Shown in pieces: positions 26,979-36,457 of a DNA stretch of 64,000 nt. How positions within the stretch are numbered: position 1 is the stretch's first letter; the number at the start of each line of letters is the position of its first letter. Below the pieces are notes generated by a model. It was not told the DNA's origin. It worked only from the letters and a program-made list of their open reading frames with translations, and did not search any database. Source of the stretch: Shimia ponticola (GTDB lineage Bacteria; Pseudomonadota; Alphaproteobacteria; Rhodobacterales; Rhodobacteraceae); contig NZ_VCDK01000005.1 of NCBI RefSeq assembly GCF_007995215.1, positions 609,123-673,122 of the forward strand, read 5' to 3'. Made by a program: the position numbers and the translations under genes.

Positions 26979-29159
26979 TCAGCCGCCGCCAAGAAGCGAT
27001 TGCAACAATCCTCTGATAAACCCATCTCCATCCGCCTGTGAGCGCGGTTGAGGCTGAGGTGCGCGCGCTTGTGGGGCTGGCTGTTGCCGTGCCGCAGGAC
27101 GCAGCATCGGAAGCGGAGCAGGCGGGACGGACCCGTGAACGCGCGCGACCGTCTCGCGCCAGATATCCGCAGGCAAGCCGGAACCAAGGACCCCGCGCAA
27201 CGGCGTGTTGTCGTCATTGCCCATCCAGACACCGACCACATAATCCGAGGTAAAGCCGATGAACCAAGCATCACGTGCAGCCTGCGTCGTGCCGGTTTTT
27301 CCGGCGATCTGAAACCCGTCGATGCGGGCGCGGCGTCCGGTGCCGTTTTCGACGACTTGCGACATCATGTAGATCAGCTTGCCAGCGGCCTCTTCGCTGA
27401 TCACGCGCTCTCCGATGCCGCCGGTGCGTCCGGCCAACAGGCTGTCCTGACCTTGAAAGCGGATTTCGTTGAGACCGTAAGGCTCGACAGACGATCCGCC
27501 GTTCAAGATGCCCGCGAAGGCTCCGGTCATCTCAAGCAGTGTGCTTTCAGATGCGCCAAGAGCAAGCGCAGGCCCATTGGCAAGGTCGGATTCGATGCCA
27601 AAATCCTCTGCGACCCGCGTCACCAGATCGCGTCCGAGCCCTTCGGAAATCTTCACGGCGGGGATGTTCAGCGATTGCGCCAAGGCCTCGGTCAGTGTGA
27701 CACGGCCCGCATAATCATTGTTGAAATTGCGCGGCGTGTAAGCCCCAGACCCCGGCACATTGAAGGTAACTGGTTCATCGATGACCGTGTCATTGGGATT
27801 GTAGCCCAACTCCATCGCCGTTGCGTAGACAAAGGGTTTAAAGGTCGATCCGGTTTGACGTTTGGCCATGGTCGCACGGTTAAAGGCACCGGCCACCTTG
27901 GTATCACGTCCCCCGACCATTGCACGCACCGCGCCGTCCGCGCTCATCACCACGATGGCGGCTTCGGCCACAGATGTAGGCGACACCTTGGTTTCAAAGA
28001 TAAAGGCCATCGCCTCTTCCGCAGCGGCCTGAATGCGCTGATCCAATGTGGTGGTCAGAACCATGTCCGCGCGATCGCCGAAGGGCAAGTTCTTGGAGTT
28101 CAGTTCGGACAATACCCAATCGGCAAAATACCCGCCGGTGGCGCGCTCTGCCGCCGCGCTGAGCGTAGCGGGGTTGTCCCACGCATCCCGCGCTTGGGCG
28201 TCCGTAATATAGCCTTGCTCGTTCATCAGACGGATGACCGTTGCCGCGCGTTCATTGCTGCGTGCAAGGTTATTGGTCGGTGCATAGCGTGTCGGGGCAA
28301 CAAGCAGACCGGCGAGAACCGCCGCCTCTTGAATGGTGGCTTCAGAGGCTGGCTTGCCGAAATAGCGCCCCATCGCGGCCTCGAACCCGCGCGCGCCAGC
28401 GCCAAGGAACGCGCGGTTCAGGTAAATCGAAAGGATTTCTTCCTTGGTGTATTTGATTTCCATACCCAAGGCGAAGATCGCCTCGCGTGCCTTGCGCCAC
28501 ACCGTTGTCTGGCGGCAATCGGATTCGTAGGCAGCTTCGCTGTCCCATTTTTCTGGATCGTACGGGGTGCCAAGGCACAACAGCTTCGCGGTTTGCTGGG
28601 TCAGCGTCGAGCCGCCATGGCCTGACAAGGGGCCGCGCCCTTCCCTCAGGTTGATGCGGACGGCGCTGGCCACGCCGCGCGGCGAGAGGCCCAAATGATT
28701 CCAGAACCGCTTATCCTCGGTTGCAACAACGGCGTTCACGATATGCTCTGACACCATATCCGTGGTGATCATCCCGCCGAACTGATCGCCGCGCCACGCA
28801 TAGACGTCGCCATAACGGTCAAGCATTGTGACCGAGCCGCGCGCGCGCCCATCCACCTGATCAGCGGCGGGCGGCAGCGTTGCAGCAACATAGAAGGCCG
28901 CGCCACCGACGAGAACAACGCCGACGACCGTGCCACGCCATAGGAACGCCCAGATCAAACGCAGGATCGCGCGCGGAAGGGCCAGCAGCCATCCGAGCAG
29001 ACCAGACCGACGTTTGCGCGCTGGTGCGCGTTTCCGCTTGGCCGCAGGTCGGGGCGTGGCAGCGGGCTTGCGTTTGGGTTTTCCGGTCGCGGGATAGCGC
29101 TTGTCGGCCACAAGGGGCCGCCGCGTCCCAGAGGAAGACGAGGATGGTTTTCTGCTCAT
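26979..29159 (-). CDS. Class A penicillin-binding protein (PBP1 family)
   Basis: A 726-residue bifunctional peptidoglycan synthase. The first 60 residues are highly basic (KPKRKPAATPRPAAKRKR), followed by a membrane helix at about 65-85. The GT51 glycosyltransferase domain contains ATEDKRFWNHLG with a catalytic Glu, and GGSTLTQQTAKLL. The transpeptidase domain has the nucleophile in TGSTFKPF, a middle SLN motif and GKTGTTQAARDAWFIG. A Pro/Gln-rich tail ends the chain. It polymerises and crosslinks glycan strands in the periplasm. Length is near PBP1a-like proteins without the extra OB domain. It converges on mlaC. Confidence 0.93.
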   Translation of the reverse strand: MSRKPSSSSSGTRRPLVADKRYPATGKPKRKPAATPRPAAKRKRAPARKRRSGLLGWLLALPRAILRLIWAFLWRGTVVGVVLVGGAAFYVAATLPPAADQVDGRARGSVTMLDRYGDVYAWRGDQFGGMITTDMVSEHIVNAVVATEDKRFWNHLGLSPRGVASAVRINLREGRGPLSGHGGSTLTQQTAKLLCLGTPYDPEKWDSEAAYESDCRQTTVWRKAREAIFALGMEIKYTKEEILSIYLNRAFLGAGARGFEAAMGRYFGKPASEATIQEAAVLAGLLVAPTRYAPTNNLARSNERAATVIRLMNEQGYITDAQARDAWDNPATLSAAAERATGGYFADWVLSELNSKNLPFGDRADMVLTTTLDQRIQAAAEEAMAFIFETKVSPTSVAEAAIVVMSADGAVRAMVGGRDTKVAGAFNRATMAKRQTGSTFKPFVYATAMELGYNPNDTVIDEPVTFNVPGSGAYTPRNFNNDYAGRVTLTEALAQSLNIPAVKISEGLGRDLVTRVAEDFGIESDLANGPALALGASESTLLEMTGAFAGILNGGSSVEPYGLNEIRFQGQDSLLAGRTGGIGERVISEEAAGKLIYMMSQVVENGTGRRARIDGFQIAGKTGTTQAARDAWFIGFTSDYVVGVWMGNDDNTPLRGVLGSGLPADIWRETVARVHGSVPPAPLPMLRPAARQQPAPQARAPQPQPRSQADGDGFIRGLLQSLLGGG

Positions 29160-29425
29160 GTCATCGTGCGCCTTTGGCGTTCTAAAGATGTCCTAACGGA
29201 TTCCCACGAGGCTGTCCTGCCCGTTTTATCAGCCACTTTGAAATCGTAATTCGCCTAAAAATTAAACAAAGCGTACTTTTTGTGCAAATTTTGTGCACTT
29301 CTGTCGAGTCCAGGCCCGCAAGAAACCGCCGATTGCTTGAAGGCAGGCCCTCTTTAACGACCCTTCCCCTTGTACCCGGCACCTCCCGCCGGGGCTGCCT
29401 GCCACGTTTGGAAGGGAACAGACAC

Positions 29426-29764
29426 GTGAAAATGATCGTTGCGGCCATCAAACCGTTCAAGCTCGAGGAAGTGCGCGAAGCGCTCACGGCCCTCGGCGTT
29501 CGCGGAATGATGGTTACCGAAATCAAAGGCTTTGGCTCGCAATCGGGCCATACCGAAATCTATCGCGGCGCGGAATACGCCGTGAATTTCGTGCCGAAGG
29601 TGAAACTGGAAATCGTCGTCGCCGCCGCCATGGCCGAGCAAGTCGTCGATACCATCGCCAAGACCGCCAAGACCGAGAAGATCGGCGACGGCAAAATCTT
29701 TGTCCTTGATGTGGAAAGCGCGCTGCGTGTCCGCACGGGCGAAACCAACGACGACGCGCTCTAA
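29426..29764 (+). CDS. glnK: P-II family nitrogen regulatory protein
   Basis: A 112-residue PII signalling protein. It begins MKMIVAAIKPFKLEEVREAL and carries the T-loop with the uridylylation Tyr51 in GHTEIYRGAEY, and the B and C loops KTEKIGDGKIFV and RVRTGE. PII proteins sense 2-oxoglutarate and ATP/ADP and, when unmodified, plug AmtB. The GTG start at 29426 gives exactly the canonical 112 residues. An in-frame open stretch runs upstream to 29282 but is not conserved. It is directly followed by amtB 28 bases later, which supports GlnK over GlnB. Confidence 0.96.
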   Translation: MKMIVAAIKPFKLEEVREALTALGVRGMMVTEIKGFGSQSGHTEIYRGAEYAVNFVPKVKLEIVVAAAMAEQVVDTIAKTAKTEKIGDGKIFVLDVESALRVRTGETNDDAL

Positions 29765-29792
29765 GGCGCTGCTTGAAGGGATCATAAGAGCT

Positions 29793-31106
<1,314 letters not shown>

Positions 31107-31136
31107 TCCTCCTTCCGATTGGTCCTTCAAGACTGA

Positions 31137-31166
31137 CCCCGGCATTGCGTGATGTCGGGGTTTTTT
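31137..31166 (+). terminator. Rho-independent terminator of glnK-amtB
   Basis: A 9-bp stem (CCCCGGCAT paired with ATGTCGGGG, one G-T pair) with a 6-base loop is followed by six T residues, 30 bases after the amtB stop. Confidence 0.85.
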
Positions 31167-31221
31167 CATGCGCAGATCAGGGACTTTGACGGCAAGGCCG
31201 GCTTTGTCCATGATCCCGCCC

Positions 31222-32358
31222 ATGACAGAGCTTCCCAGACATACGAATCCGGTTCAGGAACTGGCTGCTACCGTTGCAGCTCCGTTTGAGAGCGCGCGGA
31301 CAATGCCGCCCTCGGTCTATACCTCGGAGCTGTTTCTGAAGCGCGAGATGGACATGATCTTTGCCAGGGAATGGGTCTGCGTCGGACGCTCTGACGGGCT
31401 TGCCAATCCCGGCGACTACACGACGATGGAGATCGCCGGACAGCCGATCATGGTTGTGCGGCGCGCAGATGGTACGCTTGCTGCCCAGTCAAACGTGTGC
31501 CTGCATCGCATGTCGACGATGCTCGAGGGTGAAGGAAACACCAGCACCATTGTCTGCCCTTACCATGCATGGACTTACGGGTTGGACGGGCAATTACGTG
31601 GCGCGCCAGCCATGGGCCGGAACACGGCGTTTGATCGCAAGGAAAACTGCCTGCCCCAATTACGCTGCACGGAATGGCTGGGCTGGCTTTTGGTCAGCCT
31701 GAATCCCGATGTCCCTGATCCGTCCGAAAACCTGTCTGATCTGGAAGAACTTATCGCGCCTTTTGGCATGGAAACCTATCGTCAGACATTTCGGGAGCAC
31801 CATCATTGGAACACCAACTGGAAGGTGCTCGCTGAGAACTTCATGGAGAGCTACCACCTGCCCGTGTGTCACGCCGGTACGATTGGTGGGTTTGTCGATC
31901 TTGAGGAAATGGATTGCCCGCCCAGCGGCGCAAATTGGAACTATCATTCAATTCTCAAGGACCCTGATGCACCTCTGACCAACGCGCATCCGACTAACAC
32001 CAGTTTGACAGGTGATCTGCGCCGGACGACCGTGCTGTTTACTGTTTACCCCAGCCTGCTGGTGACTCTGACACCTGGGTATTTCTGGTATCTGTCGCTT
32101 TTGCCGGATGGGCCGGATCACGTGAAGATCATCTATGGCGGGGGGCTTTCACCTGACTATGTCAACGATCCCAAGGCGCAGGAGCATTTCGCGCAACTCA
32201 AGGAGTTGCTGGATCGGGTCAATGACGAGGACCGGGGATGCACCGAAGCCGTCTATCGCGGCTTGTGTTCACCCATGGCCACGCCGGGCCACCTCAGCCA
32301 TCTGGAACGTCCGCTCTATGACTTTGCGACCTGGATCAATGACAGGGTGCAACGGTAG
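31222..32358 (+). CDS. Rieske-type ring-hydroxylating oxygenase alpha subunit
   Basis: A 378-residue Rieske non-heme iron oxygenase. The Rieske cluster ligands are in CLHRMST and CPYHAWTYG (C-x-H ... C-x2-H). The mononuclear iron motif follows in NWKVLAENFMESYHLPVCH. The SRPBCC catalytic domain fills the C-terminal half. No beta subunit, ferredoxin or reductase gene is adjacent, so it may belong to the alpha-only group, such as demethylases of betaines or aromatic ethers. The substrate is unknown. The ATG at 31210 is a possible earlier start. Confidence 0.87.
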   Translation: MTELPRHTNPVQELAATVAAPFESARTMPPSVYTSELFLKREMDMIFAREWVCVGRSDGLANPGDYTTMEIAGQPIMVVRRADGTLAAQSNVCLHRMSTMLEGEGNTSTIVCPYHAWTYGLDGQLRGAPAMGRNTAFDRKENCLPQLRCTEWLGWLLVSLNPDVPDPSENLSDLEELIAPFGMETYRQTFREHHHWNTNWKVLAENFMESYHLPVCHAGTIGGFVDLEEMDCPPSGANWNYHSILKDPDAPLTNAHPTNTSLTGDLRRTTVLFTVYPSLLVTLTPGYFWYLSLLPDGPDHVKIIYGGGLSPDYVNDPKAQEHFAQLKELLDRVNDEDRGCTEAVYRGLCSPMATPGHLSHLERPLYDFATWINDRVQR

Positions 32359-32365
32359 TCTATTA

Positions 32366-32521
32366 GCCGTGCCGGCGATGGGCCGCGGCACGGCGAACCG
32401 ACCTGAATTCTGATTGATTTATGGCTGATATGATAGCTCAGCACGTTCCTAGCGCGCTTTTGCTAGCAAATCGCCGGGCCGTGGGGGCGGCCCGTCGATG
32501 GCGCGGCGGGGCTAAAGCCCC
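32366..32521. repeat. Three GC-rich hairpins between convergent genes
   Basis: Three perfect stems occur: GCCGTGCC/GGCACGGC (32366-32394), CGGGCCG/CGGCCCG (32475-32494) and GGGGCT/AGCCCC (32508-32521). They lie between the Rieske gene and the aminotransferase gene, which converge, and probably act as terminators for both. Confidence 0.5.
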
Positions 32522-32545
32522 TTGTTCCGCGCTGAGGTGTCTAAT

Positions 32546-33724
32546 TCAAAGGACGCTCGCGACCGCTTTCGCCAGCACCGGCACCGTCTCTTTGTTCAGG
32601 CCCGCAATGTTGATCCGGCTGTCACCGACCATGTAGACCGCGTGGTCTTCGCGTAGCTTTTCGACCTGTTCCGGGCTGATCCCAAGGCGTGAAAACATGC
32701 CCCGGTGGTCTGCCACAAAGCCGAAACGGTCCGACCCGGTTTCCTGCCGTAGGCAGTCGGCCAGCAATTGACGCAGTTCCAGCATCCCGCCGCGCACCTC
32801 TTCCAGTTCGGCTTCCCAATCTGCACGCAAGTCCGCGTCGTTCAGGATCATGGTCACAAGCCGCGCGCCGTGATCCGGCGGGAACGAAAAGTTCTGGCGG
32901 TTCAGGAATGCCAGCGTCGACTGCATCAGCCCTTTATCACCCTCCTTGCTGATCGCCATCAGGATGCCTGTGCGTTCGCGATAGATGCCAAAGTTCTTGG
33001 AGCAGGACGCGGCAACAATCACTTCCGGGCAGGAGGCGGCGACTTTGCGCACGCCAGCGCCATCGGCTTCCAGCCCGTCACCAAAGCCCTGATACGCGAT
33101 GTCGATCATGGGGATCGCGCCACGGTCGTTCAGGATCTCGATCACGGTGTCCCAGTCGTCGGGGCGGATGTTGGCGCCCGTCGGATTGTGACAGCACCCA
33201 TGCAGCAAGACGACATCGCCCGCTTTCACGGTTTTGAGGTCTTCGACCATACCGTTGAAATCCACGGCGCAGGTCTCAGAGTCGAAATAGCGATACTCCG
33301 CCATCGGCATCCCCAGATATTTCAGGATCGACGGATGGTTGGGCCACGTTGGCGCGGACAGCCAAACGGTCGCGTCAGGCTTGGCCATCTTGATCAGCTC
33401 GAACGCCTGACGGATCGCGCCAGTGCCACCGGGCGTTGCGGCTGCCGCGATGGTGTCACGCGGGACGCTGTCCCCAAGAACCAGTCCGATCATCGCATCC
33501 TGAAAACCGGGATCACCTGCAAGGCCAGTGTAGCTTTTGGTCTCTTCGGTTTCCCACAGCTTCTTCTCGGCCGCCTTGACGGCGCGCATGACCGGTGTCG
33601 TGCCTTCGGCATTCTTGTAGACACCCACGCCAAGGTCGATCTTGGTCGTGCGCGTGTCCGCCTTGTAGGCAGCCATAAGCGCAAGAATTTTGTCGGCGGG
33701 TTGTGCGGTCAGCGCATCAAACAT
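32546..33724 (-). CDS. Aromatic/aspartate aminotransferase (class I)
   Basis: A 392-residue PLP enzyme of the AspC/TyrB group. KIDLGVGVYKNAEG near the start, HGCCHNPTGANI in the middle, IDIAYQGFGDG and the PLP-binding Lys in VAASCSKNFGIYRERTG are all present, and the C-terminal SRINIAGL contains the substrate carboxylate Arg. The enzyme transfers amino groups between aromatic amino acids or aspartate and 2-oxoglutarate. Rhodobacterales homologues are usually annotated as aromatic amino acid aminotransferase. The start overlaps the sseA stop by one base, so the two genes are coupled. Confidence 0.93.
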   Translation of the reverse strand: MFDALTAQPADKILALMAAYKADTRTTKIDLGVGVYKNAEGTTPVMRAVKAAEKKLWETEETKSYTGLAGDPGFQDAMIGLVLGDSVPRDTIAAAATPGGTGAIRQAFELIKMAKPDATVWLSAPTWPNHPSILKYLGMPMAEYRYFDSETCAVDFNGMVEDLKTVKAGDVVLLHGCCHNPTGANIRPDDWDTVIEILNDRGAIPMIDIAYQGFGDGLEADGAGVRKVAASCPEVIVAASCSKNFGIYRERTGILMAISKEGDKGLMQSTLAFLNRQNFSFPPDHGARLVTMILNDADLRADWEAELEEVRGGMLELRQLLADCLRQETGSDRFGFVADHRGMFSRLGISPEQVEKLREDHAVYMVGDSRINIAGLNKETVPVLAKAVASVL

Positions 33725-34581
33725 CAGTCGTCTCCGGTCGCGACGTTAAGGGTTGGAAATTGGCCCCATTCGGCCCAGGAGCCGTCGTAGAGCGAATGGT
33801 CAGTCTTGCCAATGCGTTCCAGCGCAAGCGACAGGATCGCAGCTGTGACGCCTGAGCCGCAGGTCGTGATGGCGGGCTTGGACAGGTCGACGCCAGCTGC
33901 CTCGAAAACGCTGCGCAATTCGTCCGGCGCCTTCATCGTTCCATCACTGTTCAGCAAGGTTTCGTAATGCACGTTCTTTGATCCCGGGATGTGCCCGGCG
34001 CGCAGACCTTCGCGGGGTTCTGGTGCTTCGCCGCGGAAGCGCGCAGGCGCGCGTGCATCAATAATCTCGTGGTCACGCAGCTTGGCGGCATGTGCGACTT
34101 GCGTCACGTCGCGGACAAGGGTGTTCTGCTTGCTTGCCGTCAGGTGGCGATCCCGGATCAGCGGCGGCATGTCCTCGGTCGGGTGCGCCTCGGCGACCCA
34201 TTTCGGGAACCCGCCATCCAGAACAGCAACATCCTTTTTGCCCATCAACTTAAAGAGCCACCATACGCGCGCTGCGGAAAACAGACCGGCGCCGTCATAG
34301 ACAACGACCTGATGACCATCGCCAACGCCCATGGAGCGCATGCGGCTCATGAATTTTTCCACCGGCGGCGCCATATGTGGCAAGTCGCTGCGGTGATCCG
34401 AAATCTCGTCGATGTCAAAGAAACGCGCGCCGGGAATATGGCTTGCGTCATACTCGGCTTTCGCGTCGCGGTCAGATGTCGGCAGATACATCGACGCATC
34501 AAGAACCCGCAGATCGGGGTCTTTCAGGTGGTCTGCCAGCCAAAGGGTCGACACCAGTTGCTGTGGGTTATCATCGCGCAT
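33724..34581 (-). CDS. sseA: 3-mercaptopyruvate sulfurtransferase
   Basis: A 285-residue protein with two rhodanese domains. The inactive N-terminal domain includes LRVLDASMYLP and YDASHIPGARFFDI; the active C-terminal domain includes IIDARAPARFRGEAPEPR, GHIPGSKNV and the catalytic loop CGSGVTA. That loop fits mercaptopyruvate sulfurtransferase rather than thiosulfate-type rhodanese (CRKGVTA). The enzyme moves sulfur from 3-mercaptopyruvate to thiols or cyanide. Coupling to an aminotransferase makes sense, because transamination of cysteine yields 3-mercaptopyruvate. Confidence 0.94.
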   Translation of the reverse strand: MRDDNPQQLVSTLWLADHLKDPDLRVLDASMYLPTSDRDAKAEYDASHIPGARFFDIDEISDHRSDLPHMAPPVEKFMSRMRSMGVGDGHQVVVYDGAGLFSAARVWWLFKLMGKKDVAVLDGGFPKWVAEAHPTEDMPPLIRDRHLTASKQNTLVRDVTQVAHAAKLRDHEIIDARAPARFRGEAPEPREGLRAGHIPGSKNVHYETLLNSDGTMKAPDELRSVFEAAGVDLSKPAITTCGSGVTAAILSLALERIGKTDHSLYDGSWAEWGQFPTLNVATGDD

Positions 34582-34667
34582 GGGAGTCCTCGGATCGAAT
34601 GCCGCCCCGCATACTCTGATGTCACCAAAACGGCAAGAAATGCTGGTGGACCCCAGAAAAAGGAAAA

Positions 34668-34694
34668 CGGGCGCTGCCCGACCAGCAGCGCCCG
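34668..34694 (-). terminator. Rho-independent terminator after the Gly-rich protein gene
   Basis: A perfect 10-bp stem with a 7-base loop. On the minus strand it is followed by TTTTCCTTTTTC, so it terminates the small gene at 34728-35003. Confidence 0.8.
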
Positions 34695-34727
34695 CCCATG
34701 TTCAGCAATTCGTCCGATTCGGTCGAG

Positions 34728-35003
34728 TTACTTGGCCATCATATTACGGACCGCGCCGACGATAGCCAGCACAACGCCACCACCGACGCCGCCGCCGGCC
34801 ACCTGACCGATGATCCCGCCAAGGTCCATGCCGCCAGAAGCCAGATCACCAGCGCCCAGTTGCGCAAGGATCGAGCCACCCAGACCACCGCCAACGATCC
34901 CGGCGATCGAGTTGATCAACGTGCCCTGATTGAGGTTCTTCAATGCCGCGCCTGTCACGTTGCCGCCAACAGCGCCGGAAATCAGTCCGATCAAGAGTTC
35001 CAT
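34728..35003 (-). CDS. Small glycine-rich hydrophobic protein
   Basis: A 91-residue protein that is about one third glycine. Hydrophobic Gly-rich stretches (LLIGLISGAVGGNV, INSIAGIVGGGLGGSILAQL, VGGGVVLAIVGAVRNMMAK) suggest two or three short membrane helices, as in glycine-zipper proteins. It has its own strong terminator and a GGGAGGG ribosome site before the ATG, so it is a real gene. No named family is recognised with confidence. It is monocistronic between sseA and a VOC-family gene. Confidence 0.75.
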   Translation of the reverse strand: MELLIGLISGAVGGNVTGAALKNLNQGTLINSIAGIVGGGLGGSILAQLGAGDLASGGMDLGGIIGQVAGGGVGGGVVLAIVGAVRNMMAK

Positions 35004-35181
35004 TGTGGTTTTCCCTCCCCTTTTTATTCAGCGGGTCGTCAGTCTTTGTCCGCCGCAAGCGACCCATCTCGCAGTCGGCTTGCACGATAGCTGCGATTCG
35101 CATTGATTGGGCATGGGCATTTCGGGCGGTGTTTCCCCCCCAGTGTTCTGAACGAATGCGCAACAGCGGGTGACTTTGACT

Positions 35182-35526
35182 ATGATCCTTTCTCAGGCAG
35201 TCCCCGAACGCCCTGTCCCGGACGTCCAAGAAGCCCAAGAATGGTATCGCGATACTCTTGGCTTCGAGATCGGTTGGTTCAACCAGGCGGGAAATATCGG
35301 CGCGGTGAACCACGGCGGCTGTACCCTCTTTTTCAGGGGTTGCGCAGAGGCTCTAACCGCTCCCGTGCTGTGGGTGTTTGTTGAAGATGTGGATGCCTTT
35401 TATGCGGCGCTGCTGCGCACCGATGCCACGATCACGATGCCTTTGCAGAACACACCTTGGGGCTTGCGCCAGTTTACGGTGGCCGATCCCTACAGGACCG
35501 TCCTGCATTTTCACCATGACCTGTAA
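35182..35526 (+). CDS. VOC family (glyoxalase/bleomycin resistance-like) protein
   Basis: A 114-residue single vicinal-oxygen-chelate domain. PVPDVQEAQEWYRDTLGFEI is the typical first beta-alpha unit, and the end FTVADPYRTVLHFHHDL carries the second metal-ligand region. Members include glyoxalases, dioxygenases and antibiotic-binding proteins; metal ligands are only partly recognisable here and no substrate can be named. A GTG four codons earlier (35170) is an alternative start. It converges on smpB with only three bases between stops. Confidence 0.84.
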   Translation: MILSQAVPERPVPDVQEAQEWYRDTLGFEIGWFNQAGNIGAVNHGGCTLFFRGCAEALTAPVLWVFVEDVDAFYAALLRTDATITMPLQNTPWGLRQFTVADPYRTVLHFHHDL

Positions 35527-35529
35527 AGA

Positions 35530-36009
35530 TCAGCCGTTGCGCAACAGCCGCTGCTTTTGACGATTCCAGTCGCGCTTGGCCTCGGTCTGGCGTTTGTCGA
35601 CGTTCTTCTTCCCCTTGGCGATGCCGACCTTCAGCTTCACCAGACCTTTGTGGTTGAAATACATGACCAGCGGGACAAGCGTCATGCCTTGTCGTTGAGT
35701 GGCGTTCCAAAGCCGGGCCAACTCGCGTTTGGACACAAGCATCTTGCGACGGCGGCGTTCCTCATGCGGGAACATCTTGGCTTGCGCGTAGGGGGCGATA
35801 TAGCTGTTCACCAACCATAGCTCGCCATCCTTCACCTCTGCATAGCTTTCGGCGATGTTGGACTGGCCTACACGCAGCGATTTCACCTCGGACCCCTGTA
35901 GGACAATGCCAACCTCAAGGTCTTCGTCGATGGCATAGTCATAGCGCGCACGCCGATTTTCGGCGATCACCTTGTAGTTCTTTTCTTCTGGGGTCTTTTG
36001 CTTGGCCAT
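35530..36009 (-). CDS. smpB: SsrA-binding protein SmpB
   Basis: A 159-residue RNA-binding protein that, with tmRNA, rescues stalled ribosomes. Conserved parts are [48 protein letters not shown] and the basic tail [22 protein letters not shown] that reaches the mRNA channel. The open frame continues upstream to 36057, but [14 protein letters not shown] at 36009 is the typical N-terminus. dapA is not adjacent (it lies at 42.3 kb), unlike in some alphaproteobacteria. Confidence 0.96.
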   Translation of the reverse strand: MAKQKTPEEKNYKVIAENRRARYDYAIDEDLEVGIVLQGSEVKSLRVGQSNIAESYAEVKDGELWLVNSYIAPYAQAKMFPHEERRRRKMLVSKRELARLWNATQRQGMTLVPLVMYFNHKGLVKLKVGIAKGKKNVDKRQTEAKRDWNRQKQRLLRNG

Positions 36010-36122
36010 CGCGTGGATATAGGGCGCGTGGCCCCGCGGGGGCAAGGGGGCGGGCAAGGCCCGTCACGTGATTGAGCGGACCTTGCCCAAAGTGGTGATC
36101 AAGCTGTCACAGGGAAAGCAGC

Positions 36123-36347
36123 CTAATACCACTGACCCAGCGACATCAGATGCAGAGCTGTCGCGGCGTCTTGCGACAACGGGCTGAGTTCCTGTGCCTT
36201 TTGAAGACCCGCGTCGCGCGCAAGGTGATCTGAGACGGGATGTGTCGTGCCTGTCAAAGAAGCGCTCAGATATGCCCAAACGCCAAGTGCACGGTCCCAG
36301 AGAGACGGAATCAGATGTGCGGGTGCTATGGTGGTCATGTCGGCCAT
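36123..36347 (-). CDS. Small protein of unknown function, divergent from a LysR gene
   Basis: A 74-residue protein starting MADMTTIAPAHLIPSLWDR and ending SLGQWY. No family is recognised. A textbook AAAGGAGG ribosome site lies six bases before its ATG, which strongly supports translation. It diverges from the LysR gene; the 110 bases between the two starts hold an operator-like palindrome, so it is a plausible target of that regulator. Confidence 0.68.
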   Translation of the reverse strand: MADMTTIAPAHLIPSLWDRALGVWAYLSASLTGTTHPVSDHLARDAGLQKAQELSPLSQDAATALHLMSLGQWY

Positions 36348-36425
36348 CGTGGGCCTCCTTTCTGGCTGATGACCTACAGATAGCGATGCAGGTGTTGTCA
36401 GAAAAACGAAAAGGACTTATCCTAT

Positions 36426-36444
36426 CTTTCAGAAAATCTGAAAG
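36426..36444. promoter_or_regulatory. LysR-type operator palindrome
   Basis: A perfect 8-bp inverted repeat, CTTTCAGA-AAA-TCTGAAAG, contains a T-N11-A core, the standard LysR-type box. It ends 13 bases before the LysR gene ATG and lies upstream of the divergent small gene, so it is well placed for autoregulation and divergent control. Confidence 0.65.
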
Positions 36445-36457
36445 CGGTGAAACAACC

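Noticed and set aside
27048..28625. A 525-codon plus-strand open frame opposite the penicillin-binding protein gene
   Set aside because: The minus-strand gene has all catalytic motifs; this is its shadow.
29160..29425. Sigma-54 or NtrC sites upstream of glnK
   Set aside because: A GG-GC pair near 29378 has the wrong spacing and the TGTGCA direct repeats near 29280 do not match the NtrC consensus well enough to annotate.
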